Shown here piece by piece: positions 9,601 to 18,598 of a stretch of 64,000 nucleotides of DNA (its first letter is position 1; each line of letters starts with the position of its first letter). The stretch lies in contig CAYONM010000001.1 of the NCBI GenBank assembly GCA_964405325.1, positions 1 through 64,000 on the forward strand. The letters run 5' to 3'. Under the pieces are notes generated by a model. That model was not told the DNA's origin. It made no database searches and saw only the letters and a program-made list of their open reading frames with translations. The translations under genes were made by a program, and so were the position numbers. Source of the DNA: CAYONM01 sp964405325 (GTDB lineage Bacteria > Planctomycetota > UBA11346).

Positions 9601-10391
9601 ACCAGCGAACGCTGCGGATCGGTGAACCAGCGCGTGAGGATCTGTCGGGCGGCCTCGCTGAACTGCCAGGCGGCACCATCGCCATTGATCCGGCGTTGGA
9701 GGCAGCGCCCCGGCAGCAGCGGCAGGAGCGAGCATATGTGGCCGGCGACGGCCTCCTCGCTCCAGGCGGCGACGGCCGCGATCAACTCACGCGAGGGCGT
9801 GCCTTCGACGCGGGCGCGCTCGCAGCGGATGAAGGGGGTGATGGCGGTGATGCCGGCTGCCAGCACGGCGGTGTCGTGCCAGTGGCAGATGACCTCGTAG
9901 CGGCGTGGATGGTGGTCACGCAGCCACTGTTCCTGCTGGGCGAGGATGCGCCGGTGGCCATCGTCGACCCACTGCCGGCGGTGGATACGGACGGTGTTCG
10001 GACGGCCATCCTCCTCCCAGGCGCTCACTCTCTCGATTATTTTGTGGAAAGGTACCCCCAGCGGCTCGTAGTCGGGTCCCCAGGGCGCCTTGCCATGGGG
10101 GACCACCTTGCCCTTCCTGTCCTGTTTGGTCGGTATCTTGCCGGCTGTGAACGAATAGCGCCGTGAGGCGCCGAGGGCCTCGTGGCGCTCCTTGCTGGTG
10201 CGCAGGGACATGTGGCAGCGGAAGACCATCCACAGGCAGAGCAGCACGCAGGCGTATTGCATGGTGGGGAACACGGGCAGCAGCCAGGCGGTGACGGCGG
10301 ATACCGGGATGCCCGCAGCGTAGATGGCCTGCGCCCGCGACAGCGACTGCTCAGGTGGTTTGACCTCGAGTTCGGAAATGGTGTCGTACAT
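6603..10391 (-). CDS. traD: TraD/VirD4-type coupling protein, enlarged
   Basis: The 1262-residue protein has two N-terminal membrane helices (about 20-60) and a large extra cytosolic domain (about 90-500). The VirD4/TraD motor follows, with Walker A GASGVGKTR near residue 540, VIIVDPKGDQ shortly after, and a Walker B region YLFCDEIASFIN near 955, followed by IGQSIPDLEAVF. The C-terminal 150 residues are Pro/Arg/Asp-rich and probably disordered. Usual TraD proteins are 600-750 residues, so about 400 N-terminal residues are additional. It would couple the relaxosome to the secretion channel and power DNA export. I chose the ATG at 10391. A longer open frame upstream lacks a plausible start. It is transcribed divergently from the pilus-assembly block. 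Confidence 0.88.
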   Translation of the reverse strand: MYDTISELEVKPPEQSLSRAQAIYAAGIPVSAVTAWLLPVFPTMQYACVLLCLWMVFRCHMSLRTSKERHEALGASRRYSFTAGKIPTKQDRKGKVVPHGKAPWGPDYEPLGVPFHKIIERVSAWEEDGRPNTVRIHRRQWVDDGHRRILAQQEQWLRDHHPRRYEVICHWHDTAVLAAGITAITPFIRCERARVEGTPSRELIAAVAAWSEEAVAGHICSLLPLLPGRCLQRRINGDGAAWQFSEAARQILTRWFTDPQRSLVLLNHGIDRAITARGFASATWLTVETDKLMIGETAIQDLRTALVDRLRQQLGSSFGTLDRNERQHALAHFLERETGHGSIRSWIKALLVEARQSYEHILACENIAQLESWLAVACREHLAPLAKAIDDNPVILAGHLLEHSIACQELVRYDGLRLALHPEHWFRSTGDIRPSAQLLKQLRERLLEAEPEARSAPPSPADAYPRITFPVAEHTYIGRGFFWDTKHAQAYDDQLSKNMAQVTKLPPDQGDPRIYGLGLDDLEEVFLEEQLFNQHCGIFGASGVGKTRFAEPLIVQAIRGGFPVIIVDPKGDQTLVDRVFEEARSHGRGNDIHFFSLVSPKNPEVSTYNALYEYTNPADLGSRVAAVMPATKDPFWTDVGTAAAKSVCTIAHWLREYLGFINRDEKGRRLPVTVGSVPLLIPALLWRAEHPDDSPIACKRAVLDIRRRMQEPGWQPDEDQQMIVDLLQHPNYTPVQWTPNMRNVELYGVEKNDAIVAWAMKIAFFHLFLGSEEQRRPDYPDLVERNAILSLTGSGLRASMWSTYTMQRVHPLEHRLARVQPNLSQSERELKTFFDYFVPPDPTIDKDIGEILDKLREAMNASRELASRDQRTYQQHLTTLASALSRFSGERERIINAIDPDIQWRRVVEQQQIVYLYLGSLIDPIGSQGIAKAVIQDLSHFIGTIYATSPDAIKPFYLFCDEIASFINNAMIDLLNKSRGAGMRCVLIGQSIPDLEAVFQDRAKAQQVIANMSTMIQLRTQLDQDARSFSERAGEVTLVDSSRSTSMTPGYGNSGNTFIESFNAQESRNFSGRDKKKIPPPVLMNLPRGQALVHTMAMVYMVAIGMMPDPSCNILGEFGILDNSDDSRDPTAVQPRDRLAGRAPSREEGDNEREETEEPLPTISADQRQLTAFPADRVALDAPLPTTTRDASTTPDSQPARNSQGQTLRGSSVGRSAAGVVTPGEHPASSAARFATSDEGVPVQPKRTDAVDTLDNQDDAFL

Positions 10392-10484
10392 GGCAGCCCC
10401 GCAGCTGGTGCATGGTGGGTGGGGCAAACATGCTGACAAGACCACGAGGCGGATTCCGGCGTTTGATCGAAGCTCGTGATCGCG

Positions 10485-10500
10485 CTTGGCATGCGCCAAG
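10485..10500. promoter_or_regulatory. perfect inverted repeat, candidate operator
   Basis: CTTGGC-ATGC-GCCAAG is a 16-base palindrome of the size bound by XRE-type dimers. It lies 55 bases upstream of the rightward -35 box and about 95 bases from the traD start. The half-site resembles the arms of the repeat at 30403-30438. Confidence 0.45.
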
Positions 10501-10554
10501 TCGGAAGCTTGGGCATGGCGTGCGTTATCGCATTGCCGGGTCGCGCTTGGGGGA

Positions 10555-10584
10555 TTGACCGAGGAGATCTCGAATGCTTATAAC
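10555..10584 (+). promoter_or_regulatory. sigma70-like promoter of the assembly operon
   Basis: TTGACC (10555-10560) and TATAAC (10579-10584) are separated by 18 bases. Each box matches consensus at five of six positions. The first gene starts 39 bases downstream of the -10 box. Confidence 0.65.
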
Positions 10585-10622
10585 TAGCGAAAACGTTCAT
10601 CCATCCCTCTCGCGAGTGAACC

Positions 10623-11363
10623 ATGCCGCTCCCTCGTCCTGTCGTCCTCCTGCTGCCAGTTCTTCTCCTGCAGCCTGTCCAAGCAGTCGAATACCCCCTG
10701 CGCGAGCAACCACTGGAGGTTCGTGTCGAACAGCTCGATGGCCGCAACGAGCAGGTGGTGGTCGACTGGGGCCGGGTATCGGAGTCACTCCGTCGCGATC
10801 CGGCCGAATGCGACCAGCAGCGCGAGACCTTCAAATCGTTTTTGACCTCGCCCGAGTTCATGGCCTTCGTCGAGAAGCATGGCATGCGCACCGACCTGCT
10901 GGCGGCCATGGCCAGCAAGGAGGAACTCGAGAAGCTGCGCAGGCATCTCGCCAGCCAGCCCCACGCCACGGCTCTGCCGCGAGCCATCCAGCAGCGCAGC
11001 AATCAGGCCCCGGTGCCTGGTTTCCTGCGCGACATGGGAGCCGAGCAGCGCCGTAACCTGCGTCTGGTGCTCTACGACGATGCCGACAGTCATCAGCGCG
11101 AGTGGCTGCTGCGCTGGCACGCCGCCCACGCCGACGATCCCTATCTGACCATCGTGGTGGCCCAGGGTTGGAGCAGTTTCGGGGCTATCGAGCGTTTCGC
11201 CGAGAGCCACCCCGAGATCACCATCAGCCCGATCGCCAGCGACGATTACGCCGCGGGATTCGGAGTAACCGCCCTGCCCGCGGTCATCACCTTTCCGGAT
11301 GACGACCACATCCACCGGATCGAGGGATTGATTCCCGTCGAAGAAGGAACCAGCAATGAGTAA
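10623..11363 (+). CDS. periplasmic Trx-fold pilus assembly protein, TrbC-like
   Basis: The 246-residue precursor has a signal peptide (LPVLLLQPVQA). Its C-terminal half has the TrbC/TraW-type thioredoxin-fold pattern: a beta strand NLRLVLYDDAD, later GVTALPAVITFPDD with the cis-proline, then HRIEGLI. There is no CXXC, so it is unlikely to be a redox enzyme. In F systems TrbC helps build the pilus in the periplasm. It is the first gene after the promoter and overlaps the next gene by 8 bases. Assignment rests on fold pattern and position, not on strong motif identity. Confidence 0.6.
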   Translation: MPLPRPVVLLLPVLLLQPVQAVEYPLREQPLEVRVEQLDGRNEQVVVDWGRVSESLRRDPAECDQQRETFKSFLTSPEFMAFVEKHGMRTDLLAAMASKEELEKLRRHLASQPHATALPRAIQQRSNQAPVPGFLRDMGAEQRRNLRLVLYDDADSHQREWLLRWHAAHADDPYLTIVVAQGWSSFGAIERFAESHPEITISPIASDDYAAGFGVTALPAVITFPDDDHIHRIEGLIPVEEGTSNE

Positions 11364-14300
11364 GATCTCATGGACCATCCTGCTCGCCCTGGCCCTCGTC
11401 TGTTCGACCGGTCGTTGGGCGCAGGCGGCCACGACCTGGGTGTATCCGAACAGCAATTACACCATCAAGGTCTATGGCTTCATCGATCCCAGCTACCGCA
11501 ACAGTGGCAATCTGCACGCGAGCCACCATTTCGGCGAGCGCATGGTGGTCGCCGAGGTCACCCTGCCGGGCAAGGCCATCACTGGCAGCAACTCGGCCAA
11601 ACAGGTCGACCTCAGCAAACCCTTCTACGGCATGTTCGGCGGTCGTCGCCACGAGCATCGATGGTGGGGCTGGTGGTACTGGCACCGGTATCACGGCCAC
11701 TGGTGGAACAATCAGGTCCGCAACTTCACCTACGACAAGGACAACGAACTCTATCTCTATTTCCTGGCCCGCGAAACGGTCACCCATGCCAGTCAGGGTA
11801 TCACGGTGAGGCGCCATCACGAGCGCTATTTCGAAGGTGATGAGTACCTCGCCAGCCTCGATTGGCAGACGGTGCTCTACCGGATCTATTGGCACCACAT
11901 GGCTGATGGCAAGCACTCCGGCATCGCCGGTTTCGTGGAGGCCCGCACCAATGGCATGACCGTACCGCAGAGCAACTGGAGCCGGATCTGGGGGCATGTA
12001 CACGACGAGTGGGGAGCGATGAACGGTCAGATGGTGCCGGCCATTCCCGCCTCCGGTACCGGCTGGAACCAGCACAGTGAGCCCTCGCTGGTCCACAGCC
12101 CCAGCCAGGGGGTGCCTGGCAACGTGCAGCCGGAGGTCATCCAGGTGCCGATGCGCAATCCCTCGCTGACCATCCGCGTCGGCGATGGGGGGTTCCCCTT
12201 CAGCCATCCGATGCCCAACCTCTGGGTGACCATGAGCCCCTGGCAGGCGCTGCCGCCCAACATGGACCTGTGGCAGGCCATCCTCCTGGGTGAGGGCAAC
12301 CAGGTGCAGAACGACAGCCAGACGGCCATCGCCGGCACCAACACCACCCAACTCGAAAACGAACTCGACAACGAGAGCCAGTACGGCGATGGCTACGACG
12401 GACCCACTTCCACCTCCGCCACCCAGGTCGGCTCAAGCATCGAGTCGAGCAACGGCGGCTATATCTTCCGCGTGCAGGAGGTGCGCATCTCCAATGACGA
12501 GCACATCAAGAAGGTCGAGTTCATCGCCCTGCGCGACCTCTTTGTCAATCTCGATTACAGCCGCAGCCAGAATCGTGACATCAACCGACGGCATGAAGAC
12601 TACATCGAGCTCAACAACCGCATCATCGGTGGCTACGCCTCGGGCAGCAAGATCGAGCCCTTCACCGTCACCGTCGATCCCGACAGCGGCGCCCAGCGCG
12701 AGCTCAGCGCCAGCGTGGTGGTGCGCGATGGCGATCTCGATGTGTCCTTCGACCGCATGTGGCTGCCGCCCTTCAAGGGCGTGGTCGGCAAGCCCGAGCA
12801 GATCGCCGGCATCCCCTGGCAGGCGCTGCCCACCGACGGCATGCGGGCCACCGGCCAGGCGATCGAAAAGGTGCTGCTCGGCGGCCAGGGCAATGACACC
12901 ATCGCGGTCGTCGATCAGCCGCAGCAGACCGGCACCCTGACCACCCGCAACGATGTCAGTGTCGATGTCAGTGCTATGAAGCAGTCGCTGGTCGACGTCG
13001 AGACGGAGATGGCCAACGACACTTCGCCGGAGGCCCAGGATGCCAACGCCGAGGCCCAGGCGGTCCTCGCCTACACCGATAGCAACGACGATGACTATGC
13101 CCACAGCGGCCAAGGCAAGGCTCCGGTCCACCACGCGGTCACGATGCCCGGCTCGACCCATGACGACCAGGAGGGGGCCTCGAGCACCATCACCGATCCC
13201 GGCCACGGCATGGCCGGCATGGTCAACCGCGTGCACCAGGACGCCCTCACCGAGGGCGAGGATGACCTCCAGGGCCGGCTCACGGTCAGCGACGAGGGGG
13301 ACCAGTCAGACGGCCTGGTAATCGAGCAGGCGGTCTACGAGCTCGAGGAGGATGCCGAGCCCTACATGGAGGTGGCCGGCGACACGCGCGGCATGAACCA
13401 GACCATCATGCGCTCGGTGATGCTCTGCGCCGGCTACGACGACAGCTACTTCAGCAGCGACGGCAATCCCGGTCCCGGTCCCGACAACATCGACAACCCG
13501 GCTCAGCCGCAGCCGACCGCTGTCGGCCAGCATTTCGGCCTGCCGGTCTACGATGTCGAGGGTGACGGCGACCCCGACCGCTTCTATTCCAACGATGCCT
13601 GGTCGAACGGCTTCCCCTATCTCATGCTCGAGTGGCACAAGGAGGGGCATCACAAGAAGTGCAAAGGCTGGTGGGGCTGGTTCAGCAACATCGATGAGCA
13701 GCGGCCGCACAACGCCTTCGGCCTCTGGGGTCTGTATCAGCTCGACAGCAGCCAGCACCCGCTCGGCAAGCGCCTGATCACCTACGGTCACAGCCGCAAC
13801 TACGATTTCAAGAAGACCAGCGAGGGCTTCCTGGGCTGGAAGAAGTGCGTCGAGTGGTGGGGCGGCACTTTCGGTTTTGTCAACGGCAGCACGCTGACCC
13901 TGCGGGCCAAGGCTGCCACCGCGCCGCAGCCGATCAGCCAGCCGGTGAGCATGAGCGAGGTCGACCAGGGGATCTGGCATCGGGTGCGCCTGCTCAGCGC
14001 CCCGCCCGCGGATCCACCCGAGCTCAAGGCGCCGGGCAGCTACAATCAGGCGAACTACGGATACATCGGCGAGGTGCATCGCACGGTCTTCATCTATCAG
14101 GGCGTCGACCTCAACATGCCAACCTCGCCGATCACCGATGCGGCCGGCAACGAGGCCCCCGACTTCGATCCCATGCTCGCCCTTGATCCGCTCAACGGCT
14201 ACATGTGGGTGGAGACCATCCGCACTGCCGGCGGCGAGGTGGGGGTGAAGAACTACTTCTGGCCCTATCGCTTCGATCCCACTGAGATCATGCCGAGTCA

Positions 14301-17300
14301 GGATCCCGATTTCTATCGCGCGGTGACACCATCCTGGGTCTTCGGGGCCAGCGACATGCACGACGTCACACCCTTCGCTGAGCGGGTCTCGGGCAAGGCC
14401 ATCCAGTTCCTCTCCAACTACAATCCCCATATCACCTCGACCGCCATGGGTACCTCGGTCTATCGCTTCCCGATCAACAACGGCCAGCGCAACAAGGCGC
14501 TGAAGCTGCTGCCGGAAGTCAAGCGGGCGATGGAGACCGAGTTCATGGGCACCATCGTCAACACCGCCTCCGGACTCGGCGGCTACGTCTGGGATGTGGT
14601 CGGCGACAAGCCGCAGATGCAGTGGAACATTGCCGGCCTGGGTGGCGCCAGTACCTACAACCTCGACACCGACAAGAAGCCCAAAGACAATGTGGTGCTT
14701 GAGACCCGCCAGGGCGCCGGCATGTACGACTTCAAGGGTCGCTGGCACGGCTTCTCGACCAAGACCGCCCAGCGCGACATCCTCAAGCGCAAGTGGGATT
14801 GGCACTTCGAACAGCCGCTGTCACTCAAGATCCCGGCTTTCATCGATTACAAGAGCAGCCAGCCGCAGCGCCTGAGCGCCATTCCCGATGTCCTCGAGTC
14901 CGACGACGGCGATATCTACACCGACCTCGACATCGCCAAGGACCCCCAGCGGCAGGTCATCGAACTGGCCGCCGAGCGGCGCAAGCATATGATGGATGGC
15001 GGTTTCTACCTCTTTTCCGGCGCCGTCGGGCGTGAGTTCGAGCTCGACTACGCCTGTCAGATGCCCGAGTACATCACCCTGGTCTGCGTCGAGTGGGACA
15101 ACCGGCCCGACCGGCCCGACGTGGCGCAGACCCTGGCCGAGCATGGCAAGACCGCGGTCTTCGTCGGCAAGACCCCGCAGGAGCAGGTCGACTACCATAC
15201 CACCGGCCTCAACATCAGTGTTGCCGAGGCCCAGCTCAAGGGCCTGCTCAACGAGATCTTCCTCGGCGGTGGGCGCACCCGCTTCAAGGTGCAAATGAAC
15301 GCCCAGGTCGCCCAGAAGCTCTTCGACACCGATCCCAACAAGACCGATGCCCAGAAGCGGGCCAACTACGAGAACCTGGCCGACAGCCAGAAGAACATCA
15401 ACGCCATCAATGTACGCGACGGCGACAGCAATCAGAACCAGGAACTCAAGAAGGGCGGCATCGGCTCGGCCAACATCCGCGGCGGCCCGCGCGACGACCA
15501 GCGCCTGAAATACGCCGCCTTCCCCTTTCTGGCCGACGACTGGCTCTATGACCAGCCGGCCTGCCATGTGCCCTATCCCATCTTCACCATGAATGAGGGC
15601 CAGATCGATGTCACCGATGAAGCTGCCAGTCTGCGCACCACCGGCATGGTGCAGTATCGCCATCCGATGCTGATCTACTATCTCGACAAGATCGAGACCA
15701 GCGATGGCAATGCCGTCACGAGCAAGGACGTCTCGGCGGTCTACGTGCGCTACGGCACCGACTGCAATCCCGATCCCTACGGTGATAAGAGCTACGCCCT
15801 CTTCGACCTCGAGAACTACAGCGGTTTCCAGACCATCGTCGACTACAGCATCCTGACCAAGATCCGCTGGCAGCGTTTCCTCGACTGGGCGACGCCGGCA
15901 AACCTCGAGGACTACTTCCTGGCCGTCTTCTCGCTGCAATACGCCACCATGCCGGAGCAGATCCAGCTCTATAATCACCTCAGCCAGATCGATCTCGACA
16001 ACGTGCCCGATCCCGGTCCCGAGCCGCTGGCGCCGCCAGAGCCTGAGTGGCCGGCCAGCGAGGCGCCGCCGCTGATCGCAGCGCCGGTCGGTCCGCGACC
16101 GATCTACGGCTGGAGCTTTGCGGCCGATGATCTCTCGACCATCAGCGATACGCTGACCAGGACCCACATGTACGAAGAAATGGTTGGCAACCCGCCAGCG
16201 CCGGTGCAGCAGACCGCCATCACCAGCGAGGCGACGCTGGCCAGCCTGCTTTCCACCAGTGACCAGTCACAGGTCTTCAGCGGTTTCATCGACGGCAGTG
16301 GCGCTGTGCGCGACCTGGCCCTCTGGTTGCAGCCGGGTGACGCCGACCTCGAGGTGACCATCATCGAGCCCATGAGCGCGCTTGAGGTGAGCGATTGGCT
16401 GGGCCTGCACGGCGCCACGCCCCCGGCCTTCGCCGATCTGTACCCGGCGGCCAACACCACCACCGCCACACTCGCCGATCTCGACACCCTGAGCCTGCCG
16501 CCCAGCGACATGCCGCTCTACCTATCGGTCTCGACCGCGACGCCCAGCGTCGACGGCGATCTGGTACTCGGCGGCGGCCTGGCCAGCTGGACCGTGGATG
16601 CCGATCTGCTGGCCGGGGCCACGGTGCTGCCGGTACAGGAGACCGCGCAGTTGGCCGCCCTGCCGCCGAGCGGGCAGATCCGCATCGGCGACGAAATCCT
16701 GCCCTACACGGGAGTCGATGCGCCCGCTGGCACCATCACCCTCGGCGAGCCGCTGTCAGTCGACCTCGCCCTGGGCAGCAGCTTCCAGAGCATGCTGCCG
16801 CTGCAGGCCGAGCCGATCGCCGGTCTGCTGGCCGACTACAGCGAGATCGAGAGCAACTGGCTTTTCTTCGTGGCCGACGTCGCCGCCTGGGACCAGCAAC
16901 AGGCCAATCACGAGGCCAGCGTCGCCGCCCGCGAGCAGTGGAACGAGGACAACGACAACTTCCTCGACGAATATGCCATCTGGACCTACGGCATGGAGAT
17001 CTACGCCAATCAGCACAGCCACTGGCAGGCCCAATACGACGCCTACACCACCGCCGCCACCCTGCGCGACGAGCGTGATACCCTGGCCACCGACATCGCC
17101 CTGTTCGAGAGCGAAAAGACGGCGATCATCAACGCCGTGCTGGCCGAGGTGGCGGCGCTCAAGGGCATGAACCTCGAGGCTGTGGTGAGCCTCTACGAGA
17201 ACGACAGCATCTCGATCAGCACCAGCAAGTACTACGAATTCTTCGTCGATCCGCTCAACGCCATCCCCGAAGCCATCATCGATCCCCAGGACCTGCAATC

Positions 17301-17310
17301 ATGGCTCTGA
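11356..17310 (+). CDS. giant secreted protein in the TraN position
   Basis: The 1984-residue precursor has a signal peptide (LLALALVCSTGRWAQA). It carries two unusual Trp/His-rich patches (GRRHEHRWWGWWYWHRYHGH near 95-115 and KCKGWWGWF near 770), a long acidic middle, and a Trp/Gln/Asn-rich helical C-terminal region (about 1835-1930). Cysteines are few, unlike F TraN. There is no lipobox or membrane helix after the signal. It lies between a TrbC-like protein and the TraU-like protein, where F-type systems keep TraN, the outer-membrane mating-pair stabiliser. Equivalence to TraN is inferred from position only. Codon use matches the neighbours, and it overlaps traU by 10 bases. Confidence 0.75.
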   Translation: MSKISWTILLALALVCSTGRWAQAATTWVYPNSNYTIKVYGFIDPSYRNSGNLHASHHFGERMVVAEVTLPGKAITGSNSAKQVDLSKPFYGMFGGRRHEHRWWGWWYWHRYHGHWWNNQVRNFTYDKDNELYLYFLARETVTHASQGITVRRHHERYFEGDEYLASLDWQTVLYRIYWHHMADGKHSGIAGFVEARTNGMTVPQSNWSRIWGHVHDEWGAMNGQMVPAIPASGTGWNQHSEPSLVHSPSQGVPGNVQPEVIQVPMRNPSLTIRVGDGGFPFSHPMPNLWVTMSPWQALPPNMDLWQAILLGEGNQVQNDSQTAIAGTNTTQLENELDNESQYGDGYDGPTSTSATQVGSSIESSNGGYIFRVQEVRISNDEHIKKVEFIALRDLFVNLDYSRSQNRDINRRHEDYIELNNRIIGGYASGSKIEPFTVTVDPDSGAQRELSASVVVRDGDLDVSFDRMWLPPFKGVVGKPEQIAGIPWQALPTDGMRATGQAIEKVLLGGQGNDTIAVVDQPQQTGTLTTRNDVSVDVSAMKQSLVDVETEMANDTSPEAQDANAEAQAVLAYTDSNDDDYAHSGQGKAPVHHAVTMPGSTHDDQEGASSTITDPGHGMAGMVNRVHQDALTEGEDDLQGRLTVSDEGDQSDGLVIEQAVYELEEDAEPYMEVAGDTRGMNQTIMRSVMLCAGYDDSYFSSDGNPGPGPDNIDNPAQPQPTAVGQHFGLPVYDVEGDGDPDRFYSNDAWSNGFPYLMLEWHKEGHHKKCKGWWGWFSNIDEQRPHNAFGLWGLYQLDSSQHPLGKRLITYGHSRNYDFKKTSEGFLGWKKCVEWWGGTFGFVNGSTLTLRAKAATAPQPISQPVSMSEVDQGIWHRVRLLSAPPADPPELKAPGSYNQANYGYIGEVHRTVFIYQGVDLNMPTSPITDAAGNEAPDFDPMLALDPLNGYMWVETIRTAGGEVGVKNYFWPYRFDPTEIMPSQDPDFYRAVTPSWVFGASDMHDVTPFAERVSGKAIQFLSNYNPHITSTAMGTSVYRFPINNGQRNKALKLLPEVKRAMETEFMGTIVNTASGLGGYVWDVVGDKPQMQWNIAGLGGASTYNLDTDKKPKDNVVLETRQGAGMYDFKGRWHGFSTKTAQRDILKRKWDWHFEQPLSLKIPAFIDYKSSQPQRLSAIPDVLESDDGDIYTDLDIAKDPQRQVIELAAERRKHMMDGGFYLFSGAVGREFELDYACQMPEYITLVCVEWDNRPDRPDVAQTLAEHGKTAVFVGKTPQEQVDYHTTGLNISVAEAQLKGLLNEIFLGGGRTRFKVQMNAQVAQKLFDTDPNKTDAQKRANYENLADSQKNINAINVRDGDSNQNQELKKGGIGSANIRGGPRDDQRLKYAAFPFLADDWLYDQPACHVPYPIFTMNEGQIDVTDEAASLRTTGMVQYRHPMLIYYLDKIETSDGNAVTSKDVSAVYVRYGTDCNPDPYGDKSYALFDLENYSGFQTIVDYSILTKIRWQRFLDWATPANLEDYFLAVFSLQYATMPEQIQLYNHLSQIDLDNVPDPGPEPLAPPEPEWPASEAPPLIAAPVGPRPIYGWSFAADDLSTISDTLTRTHMYEEMVGNPPAPVQQTAITSEATLASLLSTSDQSQVFSGFIDGSGAVRDLALWLQPGDADLEVTIIEPMSALEVSDWLGLHGATPPAFADLYPAANTTTATLADLDTLSLPPSDMPLYLSVSTATPSVDGDLVLGGGLASWTVDADLLAGATVLPVQETAQLAALPPSGQIRIGDEILPYTGVDAPAGTITLGEPLSVDLALGSSFQSMLPLQAEPIAGLLADYSEIESNWLFFVADVAAWDQQQANHEASVAAREQWNEDNDNFLDEYAIWTYGMEIYANQHSHWQAQYDAYTTAATLRDERDTLATDIALFESEKTAIINAVLAEVAALKGMNLEAVVSLYENDSISISTSKYYEFFVDPLNAIPEAIIDPQDLQSWL

Positions 17311-18545
17311 TCCGTCTACTGCTGCTTGTCGCCCTGCTCGGTGGCACTCTGCACGCCCTCAGCTTCTCCAGCGGCGGTTCGCCGGTCGGCCACTCGGCGC
17401 CGACCCACCCGCCGCCCCTGGCCGACACGGTGGCCAAGGTGACCTCGAGCTTCAACACCGAGTGGCTCGAGGGCACGCTCTTCAGCAACGCCTGGGACTG
17501 CATGTTCGCCGACATCGGGATCGGGGTCTCGGTCTGCACCTACAAGGTGCTCGGCATCCCCATTCCGGTGCCCTGCATCCGCGTTGATATGGATATCCCG
17601 GCCAAGATTATCGAGGGCAGCCATCGCAACGCCCATACCTCGGTGCTCACCGGCGTCTCGGCGATCCAGATGAAGGCGGCGCTCGGTGGCAAGGCGGGAC
17701 CGTTCAACAAGACCAGTGACAACGATTCCGGCTCGCTCGAGGATGGCGGCATGAACGTCGGCTACGGTCGCAACATGGGGTTCCCGCCGACCTTCGCCAT
17801 CGTCTACCAGGTCGCTTTCGCGCTCACCGCTGGCAATCTCTGCCAGGCGCCGTTCACGCTCATGGGACTCGGCTACAACTACCACAGCGAAGGTGATTGG
17901 CACTCGAAGCTGGGCTACTTCGCCGGTTGGCGTGCGATCGTCAGTCCCTACATCACTTTCATCTACATGGCGCCGATGGCCACCCTGGGCAAGGTCATGG
18001 AGTACAGCGGCATCGGCGGCGTCGATGTCTTCGGCGTGCTGACCCACGGCTCCTTCGGTACCGCGGCGGTGGTCAACGGCAACAACTACACCACCTCGAC
18101 CATGACCAGCATGGTCGAATCGATGATGGACGCCGGGGTGGTCAACGATGCCTTCTTCTTCACCTACGGGCCGCTGACTCTGCGTTTTGGACCGATGATC
18201 TACCCGATGCATTTCCTGCAGAGCTATGTGTTCGGAGTGATCATGCTCAACGCTCACATGCAGTACGGCGGCAATCTGCTGTGGCTGTGGCCGGGCCCGG
18301 ACAACGACGGGCCCGGCGATGGCTGTCACCGGCTCAAGCGCATGGGCGAACCGGGCAACATCCCGATCTTCGCTGCGGTCATGGGTATCGAGCAGGGGGC
18401 CAGGGTCAGACTGCGCGAGGCCAACTACGCCTTCGCCTATTTCGCCCGCGTCACCTGCTGCAACTACTGCGCGGGTTCGGATGACGCCATCCGCTGGCAC
18501 TTCAAGGTCGGCAAGGGTGCCTGGACCCAACAGATCCGCAAATGA
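17301..18545 (+). CDS. traU: TraU-like mating-pair formation protein
   Basis: The 414-residue precursor has a signal peptide and an array of paired cysteines. It shows the TraU/ICE PFL_4710-type pattern: WDCMFADIGIGVSVCTYK, PVPCIRVDMDIPAKIIEG, NLCQAPF, and a C-terminal CCNYC. The segment around residues 75-105 resembles the family stretch that follows the cysteine-rich head, where a basic strand leads into a 'PD-V-S' segment. TraU is periplasmic and needed for DNA transfer and pilus function. Cysteine richness makes it a likely client of the VKOR-DsbA fusion encoded later in the same block. Overall identity to known TraU is low, so I keep moderate confidence. Confidence 0.6.
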   Translation: MALIRLLLLVALLGGTLHALSFSSGGSPVGHSAPTHPPPLADTVAKVTSSFNTEWLEGTLFSNAWDCMFADIGIGVSVCTYKVLGIPIPVPCIRVDMDIPAKIIEGSHRNAHTSVLTGVSAIQMKAALGGKAGPFNKTSDNDSGSLEDGGMNVGYGRNMGFPPTFAIVYQVAFALTAGNLCQAPFTLMGLGYNYHSEGDWHSKLGYFAGWRAIVSPYITFIYMAPMATLGKVMEYSGIGGVDVFGVLTHGSFGTAAVVNGNNYTTSTMTSMVESMMDAGVVNDAFFFTYGPLTLRFGPMIYPMHFLQSYVFGVIMLNAHMQYGGNLLWLWPGPDNDGPGDGCHRLKRMGEPGNIPIFAAVMGIEQGARVRLREANYAFAYFARVTCCNYCAGSDDAIRWHFKVGKGAWTQQIRK

Positions 18546-18598
18546 GGTCTCCCCAGCGGGAGCGATGCCGCTAGGCTGGCACACTATCGGGAGTGAGG

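Larger units (their letters stand above)
10392..10622. promoter_or_regulatory. divergent control region between traD and the assembly operon
   Basis: This 231-base gap separates two divergent transfer operons. It holds a sigma70-like promoter facing right and a perfect inverted repeat at 10485-10500. It could also hold oriT, but I can see no nick-site consensus. No clear leftward promoter was found. Confidence 0.6.

Noticed and set aside
10392..10622. oriT
   Set aside because: A divergent region near traD with a palindrome is a reasonable place, but no nick-site consensus for MOBH relaxases can be recognised, so I list it only as a control region.
13306..14805. 499-codon open frame opposite the giant secreted protein
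   Set aside because: Antisense shadow without recognisable motifs. The plus frame is continuous for 1984 codons.
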